From the NCBI RefSeq assembly GCF_000296695.1, contig NZ_BAFK01000017.1:21816-85815 (forward strand): a stretch of 64,000 nucleotides of DNA, read 5' to 3'. The DNA comes from Rheinheimera nanhaiensis E407-8 (GTDB lineage Bacteria; Pseudomonadota; Gammaproteobacteria; Enterobacterales; Alteromonadaceae). The translations under genes and the position numbers were made by a program. Below the pieces are notes generated by a model. That model worked only from the letters and a program-made list of their open reading frames with translations. It searched no databases and was not told the DNA's origin. The stretch's first letter is position 1. Each line of letters starts with the position of its first letter. Shown here in pieces: positions 45,828 to 53,672 of the stretch.

Positions 45828-46826
45828 TCAGTTGCCTTGTGCAAAGATTTCACTGACCGCCTTACCGCCCTCGGCTTTTAATGCACGGTACATGCCTTCG
45901 GTGTTAAAGGTCCAGCTTAACTGGCCTTTATGGTCTACCACGATAACACCGCCATCGCCCCCCACCGCTTTTAACTCGGCCAGCACTTCTTTGGCCGCCG
46001 CAGCTGCTGATTTTCGTTGATATTTCGCCCGGGCGCAGATATCGCTGGCCACCTGATAGCGGATAAAAAATTCACCATGGCCGGTGGCCGACACCGCACA
46101 CTGGTTATCGGCAAAGTTACCTGCACCGATAACAGGGGCATCGCCAATACGGCCATAACGCTTGGCGGTCATACCACCGGTAGAGGTGGCCGCCGCCAGG
46201 TTACCTTTACGATCAATTGCCACGGCGCCAACCGTCCCCATCTTCCAGGCCGGATCATAGGGTAATGCCGCCTGATGCGGCAACGGCGCTATCGCCTGTT
46301 TCGCCCGTTTTAGTGCTTCATAACGAAATTCAGTATTAAAGTAGCTGTTATCTACCAGTTCCAGCTGCTGCTCTTTGGCAAACTGCTCGGCGCCCTTACC
46401 GGCTAACATCACATGCACCGATTTTTCCATTACCGCCCGCGCCAATAAGATTGGGTTTTTCACATTAGTGACACCGGCCACCGCACCGGCATTACGGCTT
46501 TTGCCATCCATAATGGAGGCATCCAGCTCATGCGTTTCATCAAAGGTATAGACCGCACCTTTGCCGGCATTAAATAGCGGTGAGTCTTCCAGTATGGTAA
46601 CCGCAGCAGTCACTGCATCTAAACTGCTGCCACCGCGTTCTAACACGCTGTAACCCTGATTCACCGCATGGGTTAGCATGGCATGGTAAGCCTGCTCTTG
46701 TGCCGGCGTCATGCTGTCACGGCTAATGGTGCCGGCACCGCCATGGATCACTATGCCAATAGGCGCTTTAGCCTGGCTGGGCAGCGCTAAAACGGTCAGT
46801 ACAGCAGCGAATAATAGTGTTTTCAT
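45828..46826 (-). CDS. Isoaspartyl peptidase / plant-type L-asparaginase, exported
   Basis: The product has 332 residues from the ATG at 46826 (AAGGA at the right distance; the frame is open to 46919). A signal peptide (MKTLLFAAVLTVLALPSQA) precedes the IaaA-type Ntn hydrolase: GIVIHGGAGTI, the LFNAGKGAVY block, and the nucleophile Thr in KMGTVGAVAID, where autocleavage yields the two subunits. Substrate-binding TSTGGMTAKRYGRIGD is intact. It is predicted periplasmic and removes isoaspartyl or Asn residues from dipeptides. Confidence 0.92.
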   Translation of the reverse strand: MKTLLFAAVLTVLALPSQAKAPIGIVIHGGAGTISRDSMTPAQEQAYHAMLTHAVNQGYSVLERGGSSLDAVTAAVTILEDSPLFNAGKGAVYTFDETHELDASIMDGKSRNAGAVAGVTNVKNPILLARAVMEKSVHVMLAGKGAEQFAKEQQLELVDNSYFNTEFRYEALKRAKQAIAPLPHQAALPYDPAWKMGTVGAVAIDRKGNLAAATSTGGMTAKRYGRIGDAPVIGAGNFADNQCAVSATGHGEFFIRYQVASDICARAKYQRKSAAAAAKEVLAELKAVGGDGGVIVVDHKGQLSWTFNTEGMYRALKAEGGKAVSEIFAQGN

Positions 46827-46991
46827 TGAGCAATCCTTGTGCTGTGTTGCCATTCTTTGTACTTGATCTATCACAAAATCACAACCAGTCATCACACAGC
46901 ACCCGGCAAGCCTGGCCACACTTTGCTACACCTGACAGCAGATAATGACCGCTGAACTATACTGTCACTATCGCACCGCCGGGAGTTTGCG

Positions 46992-48152
46992 ATGATAAAT
47001 CGAACCTTAGCGGCACTTAGCATCCTGATCAGCCTAAGTGCCTGTCAGACCATACCTGCTGCGACCAGCAACGACGGCAAACCACTATTAGTGGCACCAA
47101 CGTTTTTTAGTGGCCAGATCTGGCCAATTGAAAACCCGGAGCAAATTTATGCGCTGCCCGAGCAGACAAAAGCCGAATTACTCAGCCTGCAAAACAATAA
47201 GCTTGATATGTCCAGCCGCTCTAAAGCCATGATCCGGCATATTTTTTCTTATGCCAGACACGATTTGTTATACGACAGCAGCGCCACCCGCACCGTGAGT
47301 GAAACCCTAACCGCAGGTAAAGCCAATTGTTTAAGTTTGTCGATACTGGCGTACAGCATGGCAAAAGAGCTGGGGCTGGACGCGGTATTTCAGGATGTTG
47401 ATATACCAGAATATTGGACCAGTGAGCTTAACACCACCTGGCTAAACGGCCATGTTAATGTGCGACTGCGCCAAAGCAGTACACCACACAAGCAAAGTGG
47501 CACTATTTTACTGGGCCATGATGTGGTGATTGATTTTGACCCGCAAATACTGCGCCAGCATTTTAAAACCAAAGTCATCACCAAAGATCGCGCCACGGCA
47601 ATGTTTTACAACAATAAAGCAGCCGAGCAGCAAAATTTACAGCACTATGCGCAGGCTTATCAGTATTATCAGGCTGCAATAGCTGCCGACCCGGAGTTTG
47701 CTGTTACCTGGGCCAATCTGGCCGTACTATACCGCCAACACGGGCTGCTAGAGCTTGCCGAACAGTTGTACCGACACAGTTTGGTCTTGGCACCTGACTC
47801 ACTGAATGCCATGGCGAATCTGGCAATCCTGTATCAGCTCACCGGCAGAGAAAACCTGGCCGCACCGCTATTACAGCAGGTAAGCAAAGTGCGGCTGGCC
47901 AACCCCTATTATTACGTGATGCTGGGTAACGAAGCGTTGCGCCGCCAGGACACCACCGAGGCCATTAACCAGTTCCAGCAGGCGCTAAAGCTGGATCGAA
48001 AAAACCATGAAGCTTATTTTAGTCTGGCGAAAAGCTATTACCTGGCTGGTAATACTGTTCAGGCGCAGCGCTATTTGCAGCAAGCCATCAGAACATCTGT
48101 CGCCCAAGATAAAGCGCGCTATCAACGTAAGCTCACCGCCTTGCTGCAGTAA
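46992..48152 (+). CDS. Lipoprotein with transglutaminase-like domain and TPR repeats
   Basis: The product has 386 residues. The signal peptide ends in the lipobox LSAC (Cys18). The N-terminal domain has a transglutaminase-like triad order: Cys in GKANCLSLSILAYSMAKELG, His in WLNGHVNVRL and Asp in DVVIDFDP. From about 210 to the end are four to five TPR motifs (YAQAYQYYQAAIAADPEF, LAEQLYRHSLVLAPDS, and others). It is probably outer-membrane anchored in the periplasm. Whether the triad is catalytic is not shown; substrate and partners are unknown. Confidence 0.85.
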   Translation: MINRTLAALSILISLSACQTIPAATSNDGKPLLVAPTFFSGQIWPIENPEQIYALPEQTKAELLSLQNNKLDMSSRSKAMIRHIFSYARHDLLYDSSATRTVSETLTAGKANCLSLSILAYSMAKELGLDAVFQDVDIPEYWTSELNTTWLNGHVNVRLRQSSTPHKQSGTILLGHDVVIDFDPQILRQHFKTKVITKDRATAMFYNNKAAEQQNLQHYAQAYQYYQAAIAADPEFAVTWANLAVLYRQHGLLELAEQLYRHSLVLAPDSLNAMANLAILYQLTGRENLAAPLLQQVSKVRLANPYYYVMLGNEALRRQDTTEAINQFQQALKLDRKNHEAYFSLAKSYYLAGNTVQAQRYLQQAIRTSVAQDKARYQRKLTALLQ

Positions 48153-48153
48153 C

Positions 48154-49176
48154 TCAGGCTTCTGTCAACACGCGCTGCTCTGGCATCCCCATACTCAAGA
48201 CAAAGGGTATACTTGCCTGTTGTGCCTCGGTAAAGTCCTGCTTCGAACTCATACCCTGCCAACCAATTTGAATCAGGCTTTGCGCTACCGCGCCGCCTAA
48301 ACTGGCGCCCGGCCCGAGTAAAATAATATGCTCTGGGGCAAATTCTTTGACCGCCACCTGCAGCGCTTTACTGAAGTCATAGGTCTGGCATACCTGATGC
48401 TGCAAGGTGTAGCGCTGCAGCGCGGATAAATCAGTGCCCCAACCTGGCCAGATCTGGCCGCGTCCATCAATTAGCGGCAGTTGTGGCTGGCTAAAGCGCG
48501 AGGCTGGCCAAAGCGCCAGGGCGTTGTCCGAGCCATGTTGCATTAATGGGGTGTGAAAGGCGGCATGGCCTGGCAGCAACAGCGGGAAACGCTCATCACA
48601 AGGCGGTAAAGCCGCCATTGCCGCTTTTACCGCGTTATCAGTGCCGGCCAGTACCGCATAACCGCCATAGACTATCGACATAAAAAGCGCGCCGCCATGT
48701 TGCTGCAGTTGCTGCTGTACCAGCGCGGTGCGCCGGTTATCGGTTTGCCAGTTATCGTCAATAAGCGGATAAATAAACTGCATACCGGCGCCATCTGCGG
48801 TAAGCCGCGCCATATCACTGACCAGTTGCATGCCGCTATCGGCAGCCAATACCCCGGCACAGCCCAGCGCGGTGTACCAGCCCATCGAATTGCCGGTTAC
48901 TGCCACGACGTCAAACTGCTCTGTATCTATACTGCGATAATCCTGCATACCGGCGGCAAAAATCAAGGCGGCGGCATTTTCTGCTTTTAAATGCACGCTG
49001 CGGCTAAACTGCGCGGCGCCATCCAGCTCGCTGACACCGGCAAGGCCAAGCCCGGTTCTTACCTTATCAAAGCCAGCTAACAAGGTGCGGTCTTTAGCAT
49101 GCTGTGCAATGTAACCCAGTTCTGCCTTGTTGTAAGTGCCACGCCCCGGGCATACCACCAGCGCCGTTTTTTTCAT
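48154..49176 (-). CDS. FabD-like acyltransferase (ACP S-malonyltransferase family)
   Basis: The product has 340 residues with the acyltransferase GxSxG-like elbow GNSMGWYTALG (Ser about 96), AAALIFAAGMQDY before it, and a later PGHAAFHTPLM that supplies the histidine of the catalytic dyad. The start CPGRGTYNKAELGYI resembles the FPGQG motif of malonyl transferases. It overlaps the upstream E1 gene by 4 bp and is not next to other fatty-acid synthesis genes, so it is probably dedicated to that operon. The acyl substrate is unknown. Confidence 0.8.
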   Translation of the reverse strand: MKKTALVVCPGRGTYNKAELGYIAQHAKDRTLLAGFDKVRTGLGLAGVSELDGAAQFSRSVHLKAENAAALIFAAGMQDYRSIDTEQFDVVAVTGNSMGWYTALGCAGVLAADSGMQLVSDMARLTADGAGMQFIYPLIDDNWQTDNRRTALVQQQLQQHGGALFMSIVYGGYAVLAGTDNAVKAAMAALPPCDERFPLLLPGHAAFHTPLMQHGSDNALALWPASRFSQPQLPLIDGRGQIWPGWGTDLSALQRYTLQHQVCQTYDFSKALQVAVKEFAPEHIILLGPGASLGGAVAQSLIQIGWQGMSSKQDFTEAQQASIPFVLSMGMPEQRVLTEA

Positions 49177-51383
49177 AACATCACCTGTTCAGTGGCTACC
49201 GTTAGCAGGCTAAGTGCCTGTTGCACAATTTGCTGCTTCGATGGCAAGACGGCATAAGCCGCAGCCCCCAGCGGAACAAAGCTGTCCTCGGCGCACAGCC
49301 GCGAAATGCTAAAATGCCCCGGTTTAGCCTCGTGTAAGGCGGTAAACAGCTCTTCGCTTAACGAGCCACGGCGGCGGCACTCATCGACAATCAGCACCTT
49401 GCGACAGCCAGTTAAGGCTTTGATAATTAAATCCGTGTGCAGTGGCACCAAGGTACGTAAATCCAGTACGCGTAACTGATAGCCCTGGGCAGCCAACTCC
49501 AGCTCGGCCTGCCGGCTTAAGTAATAACCATTGCCGTAACTGATAATGGCCAGCTCATCGCCATCGCCGTATACCGCTGGCTCTCCCAAAGCCGGTAGCG
49601 GCGTGTCAGGCGGCGGATAATCATGGCACCATAAAGCATCGCCCGTGCTGACTAAATCACGCGTCATATAAAGCGCTATCGGCTCTAACAAGATCACCAG
49701 CCGTTTTTGCTGATGCGCAAGCGCAACTGCCTGACGCAGCAGTAACGCAGCGTCATAACCATTTGACGGGCAAAGTAGAATCACACCGGGAATATCGCGA
49801 AACACGGCAAAAGAGTTGTCATTATGAAAATGGCCACCAAAGCCACGCTGATACGCCAGGCCGGCAATACGAATGACCATGGCATTATGATACTGGCCAT
49901 TAGAGAAGAACGGTAAGGTTGCCGCTTCACCGCGAATTTGATCTTCCGCGTTGTGCACATAGGCCAAAAACTGAATTTCCGGGATCGCGATAAAGCCCTG
50001 CTGCGCCAACCCTATTGCCATACCGAGAATACTTTGCTCATCCAGCAGGGTATTAATCACCCTGTTACTGCCAAAGGCATGGACTAAATGCTGGGTAACA
50101 CCGTAAACACCGCCTTTTTTGCCGACATCTTCGCCAAACACCACGGTATTGTGGTACTGCGCCAACACATCATGCAGCGCCCAGTTTAACAGCTTTGCCA
50201 GATGCTGCTTTTTACCCATATTATGCTGATCAAAAGCCAATAGCTGCTGACGTGCTTCAGCGTTTGGCACTGCCGGTATAGCTTGCGCATCACGCACTGG
50301 GGCAATAGAAGCCATTACCTGCGCTGCATTGGTCAGCTTTGGCCGGCTGCTGGCAATGGCGGCCACCCGGCTAATTTGCGCCACTAGCGTATTTAGCTGC
50401 GCCAGCAGCTGCTCTGCACTCACCTCGCCGCTGGCCAGCAGTGCCGCCGTACTGCTAAGCAGCGGGTCCAGCTCCAGCTCAGCCTCAATTTGTGCCTTGG
50501 TACGGTACGCCGCTTCGGCATCGGCGCCGGCATGGCCAAATAAGCGTACTGTCGATAAATGCAATACCGCCGGTTTACGCTTGCTGCGCACATAATCGGC
50601 TGCACGCCTTGCAACATGGTAGCTTTGCGCCAAATCGCGACTGTCGGCAGCAAAATACTTCAGTGCCGGCCTGTCGGCCAAATCCTGCTCTATCCAGCCG
50701 CTGGGCGTGGGTGTAGAAATACCCAAGCCATTGTCTTCGCAGACAAACAGTACCGGCACCGGCACCTGCTGATAAGCGGCCCAGCAGGCTGAGTTAATCG
50801 CGCCCTGCGCGGTGGAATGATTGGCTGAGGCATCACCAAAGCTGCACAGCACTATCGCATCGGTGGGCCACTGGCCGGTTAAACCAAGCCTTTTGCTTAG
50901 GTCGATTGCAAAGGCCGCACCAACGGCTTTGGGCAACTGCGACGCTATGGTGCTGGTTTGCGGTGGAATATTCAGCGCCAGGCTACCCAACACCTTGTGG
51001 CGACCGCCGGAGATGGGGTCGTCACTGCTGGCACAAAACGACAACAACATATCATACAGCGGGGTACTGCCTGGCAGCTGTTTGCTGCGCTCGACAAAGA
51101 ACGCGCCACTGCGATAGTGTAAAAACGCCGGATCGGTAAGCCTTAACGCCGCTGCCACAGCAGCATTACCCTCATGGCCAGCGCTGCCTATGGTGTAAAA
51201 GCTTTGGCCTTTGGCCTGTAATAATCGTGACTGCAAATCCAGCAGCCGGCTACATAACTGGCTGTGCCAAAGCTGGTACAGCGTTGAAAAATCAATACTG
51301 TGGCTGCTACTGTGCAGCGGCAACTTACCGCTGCTTAACCGGGCCCGGTATTCATTAACCCAGGGATGTACTGCTTCTGACAT
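49173..51383 (-). CDS. Fused alpha-beta 2-oxoacid dehydrogenase E1 component (thiamine diphosphate dependent)
   Basis: The product has 736 residues. The N-terminal half is an E1-alpha domain with the thiamine-diphosphate motif GDASANHSTAQGAINSA and NGLGIS. The C-terminal half is an E1-beta domain (FGEDVGKKGGVYGVTQHLV, AQQGFIAIPEIQFLAYVHNA, LVPLHTDLIIKAL). Fused E1 chains of this type occur in branched-chain 2-oxoacid dehydrogenases. No E2 or E3 gene is adjacent, so the lipoyl partner must be elsewhere or the activity differs. It lies 59 bp downstream of gcdH and 4 bp overlaps the FabD-like gene. Confidence 0.85.
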   Translation of the reverse strand: MSEAVHPWVNEYRARLSSGKLPLHSSSHSIDFSTLYQLWHSQLCSRLLDLQSRLLQAKGQSFYTIGSAGHEGNAAVAAALRLTDPAFLHYRSGAFFVERSKQLPGSTPLYDMLLSFCASSDDPISGGRHKVLGSLALNIPPQTSTIASQLPKAVGAAFAIDLSKRLGLTGQWPTDAIVLCSFGDASANHSTAQGAINSACWAAYQQVPVPVLFVCEDNGLGISTPTPSGWIEQDLADRPALKYFAADSRDLAQSYHVARRAADYVRSKRKPAVLHLSTVRLFGHAGADAEAAYRTKAQIEAELELDPLLSSTAALLASGEVSAEQLLAQLNTLVAQISRVAAIASSRPKLTNAAQVMASIAPVRDAQAIPAVPNAEARQQLLAFDQHNMGKKQHLAKLLNWALHDVLAQYHNTVVFGEDVGKKGGVYGVTQHLVHAFGSNRVINTLLDEQSILGMAIGLAQQGFIAIPEIQFLAYVHNAEDQIRGEAATLPFFSNGQYHNAMVIRIAGLAYQRGFGGHFHNDNSFAVFRDIPGVILLCPSNGYDAALLLRQAVALAHQQKRLVILLEPIALYMTRDLVSTGDALWCHDYPPPDTPLPALGEPAVYGDGDELAIISYGNGYYLSRQAELELAAQGYQLRVLDLRTLVPLHTDLIIKALTGCRKVLIVDECRRRGSLSEELFTALHEAKPGHFSISRLCAEDSFVPLGAAAYAVLPSKQQIVQQALSLLTVATEQVML

Positions 51384-51442
51384 TAGACTGACTCCGCTGC
51401 TATTGCTGCTGATTTGGCTACCGATGCGGCAAAGCGGCCCGC

Positions 51443-52624
51443 TTAAGCGCCGCTAAACGCCTGCATGCCGGTTTGCGCGCGGCCTAAGATCAGCGCATGC
51501 ACATCATGAGTGCCTTCGTAGGTGTTCACCGCTTCCAGGTTCATTACATGGCGTATTACATGGTATTCATCAGCAATACCATTACCACCGTGCATATCAC
51601 GGGCAATACGGGCAATATCCAGTGCCTTGCCGCAAGAGTTACGCTTAATCAGCGAAATTGTCTCTGGTGGCAGCAGGTTTTGATCCATCAGCCGGCCCGC
51701 CTGCAAACACGACAATAAGCCGATGCTGATCTCGGTTTGCATATCGGCCAGTTTTTTCTGGATAAGCTGATTAGCCGCCAGTGGCCGGCCAAACTGAATG
51801 CGATCCAGCGTGTACTGCCGGGCTGCATGCCAGCAAAACTCGGCCGCCCCCAATGCGCCCCAGGCAATACCATAACGCGCCTTGTTCAGGCAGCCAAAGG
51901 GGCCTTTTAAACCACTAACATTGGGCAGCAGCGCCTCTTCGCCCACCTCAACGTTATCCATGACAATTTCACCGGTAATAGAAGCGCGCAGCGAAAACTT
52001 GCCTTCAATTTTCGGTGCCGATAAGCCTTTCATGCCTTTTTCCAGCACAAAGCCGCGAATGTCTCCGTCTAATTTGGCCCATACTACAAATACATCGGCA
52101 ATCGGTGAATTGGTGATCCACATTTTGCTGCCGTTTAACACGTAACCGCCGGCGGTTTTCTTCGCGGTAGTGCGCATACCGGCCGGATCTGAACCGGCAT
52201 CCGGTTCAGTTAAACCAAAGCAGCCGACCCACTCGCCGGTTGCCAATTTGGGCAAATACTTCAGTCGCTGCGCTTCGCTACCGTATTCGTGAATAGGATG
52301 CATCACCAGGGACGATTGCACGCTCATCGCGCTGCGATAACCGCTGTCTACCCGCTCTACTTCGCGCGCGACCAGGCCATAACAAACATAATTGACCGCA
52401 GAGCAACCGTACTTTTCCGGTAAGGTGGCCCCCAGCAGGCCCAGCTCGCCCAGCTCATTCATAATTTCGCGATGAAAATGCTCTTCACGGTTGGCCATCA
52501 GCACCCGCGGCTGCAGCTTTTCCTGACAATACTGGTGGGCGGTATCGCGGATCATCCGCTCTTCTTCGGTTAGCATGTTGCTAAATGCAAAAGGGTCCTG
52601 CCAATCAAAATGTGCACGTGCCAT
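51443..52624 (-). CDS. gcdH: Glutaryl-CoA dehydrogenase
   Basis: The product has 393 residues, an acyl-CoA dehydrogenase whose catalytic base is in [19 protein letters not shown], near the C-terminus, as in glutaryl-CoA dehydrogenases. FAD and substrate contacts include [14 protein letters not shown] and [16 protein letters not shown]. It converts glutaryl-CoA to crotonyl-CoA in lysine and tryptophan catabolism. It is the first gene of a three-gene minus-strand operon and diverges from a LysR regulator, a usual pairing for this gene. Confidence 0.93.
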   Translation of the reverse strand: MARAHFDWQDPFAFSNMLTEEERMIRDTAHQYCQEKLQPRVLMANREEHFHREIMNELGELGLLGATLPEKYGCSAVNYVCYGLVAREVERVDSGYRSAMSVQSSLVMHPIHEYGSEAQRLKYLPKLATGEWVGCFGLTEPDAGSDPAGMRTTAKKTAGGYVLNGSKMWITNSPIADVFVVWAKLDGDIRGFVLEKGMKGLSAPKIEGKFSLRASITGEIVMDNVEVGEEALLPNVSGLKGPFGCLNKARYGIAWGALGAAEFCWHAARQYTLDRIQFGRPLAANQLIQKKLADMQTEISIGLLSCLQAGRLMDQNLLPPETISLIKRNSCGKALDIARIARDMHGGNGIADEYHVIRHVMNLEAVNTYEGTHDVHALILGRAQTGMQAFSGA

Positions 52625-52720
52625 AGCAAATTCCTCAATAAAACCAGCGAAATATTTTTAGTTATCGCCAGAGTAGCCTGCTTTAATGTACAGTTAAAAT
52701 ATAATAATTCTGTATCAGGT

Positions 52721-52735
52721 ATAGTTTATAACTAT
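52721..52735. promoter_or_regulatory. LysR-type palindrome at the lysR start codon
   Basis: The sequence ATAGTTTATAACTAT is a perfect inverted repeat (ATAGTT, TAT, AACTAT) with the T-N11-A pattern of LysR binding sites. It overlaps the ATG at 52734. A second, looser pair TACAG-N16-CTGTA lies at 52689-52714. Autoregulation, and control of gcdH on the other strand, are inferences. Confidence 0.45.
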
Positions 52736-53567
52736 GGATATTCGCCAACTTAGCTACTTTGTTGCGGTGTATGAGCAAGGCAGTGTCAGCGCGGCAGCCC
52801 GTCAGTGCTGTGTTGCCCAGCCATCGCTGTCAGCGGCACTGCGCCAGCTGGAGCAGGAATTGGGCGTCACCCTGTTTATCCGCCTGCCCAAAGGAGTAAC
52901 GCCAACCGAGGATGGTGAAAAGCTGTACGGCCATGCCGGGCGCTTGCTTAGCCAGCTGCAGTCACTAAAAGCGTCGTTCAGTGAGCCGGTAGCAAGGGTA
53001 AAATTCCGCCTTGGCCTTATTCGGGCGTTGGGTGTAGAGCGCATGAGCCAGCTATTGCGGGAATTCAGTAATAGTGTGCCCGGGTTAGAGCTGCATTTAG
53101 TCGAGCCGGATGAGCCCTGTGATGCACGTATTATTACGCCGCAACTGCTTAAAGCCGGTGAAGCCTTTGCGCCAATATGGCATGACAACTACCTGCTGGC
53201 GCTGCCACCCGGTGCACCACTGAGTTTACAACAACAGATAGCGTTAGAGGATTTTGAGCAGTTGCCGCTGATCAAACGTACGCCCTGTGACGCCTGGAAC
53301 ACCCTGTATCCGGAATTAGTGCGTCGTGGCATTAAGGCCGATATCCGCGCTGATATTCAAACCATTGAATATGCGCTGGGCTTAGTTTCTGCCGGTGTCG
53401 GTTGTGCCCTGGTGCCCAACTTTGATTCATTACTGCAGCGTCAGGATATCGTATTACGCCCGGTGGCACAGTTAAGGCTGCAACGCGAAATTGGCCTGGC
53501 CTATGCAAAAAATCAGGATTCTGCCTCTCTGGCCGTACTGCGGCAACTCTGCCAGCCAGCCCGATAA
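52734..53567 (+). CDS. LysR-family transcriptional regulator
   Basis: The product has 277 residues. The N-terminal winged helix-turn-helix (MDIRQLSYFVAVYEQGSVSA, then ARQCCVAQPSLSAALRQLEQ) is typical, followed by the periplasmic-binding-like effector domain. It is divergent from gcdH with 109 bp between, so it probably controls the gcdH-E1-acyltransferase operon, perhaps in response to glutarate or a related acid. That effector is an inference from gene pairing. No other function is suggested by the sequence. Confidence 0.9.
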   Translation: MDIRQLSYFVAVYEQGSVSAAARQCCVAQPSLSAALRQLEQELGVTLFIRLPKGVTPTEDGEKLYGHAGRLLSQLQSLKASFSEPVARVKFRLGLIRALGVERMSQLLREFSNSVPGLELHLVEPDEPCDARIITPQLLKAGEAFAPIWHDNYLLALPPGAPLSLQQQIALEDFEQLPLIKRTPCDAWNTLYPELVRRGIKADIRADIQTIEYALGLVSAGVGCALVPNFDSLLQRQDIVLRPVAQLRLQREIGLAYAKNQDSASLAVLRQLCQPAR

Positions 53568-53672
53568 TTATTACTCTTGGCGTACCTATTTAATCCCGGC
53601 TTGATCTGACACAAAGTACGCTGAGTGACTAAGAGTTATAGTCACGGCTTTATTTGCTGTTTCAGGTGCGCT

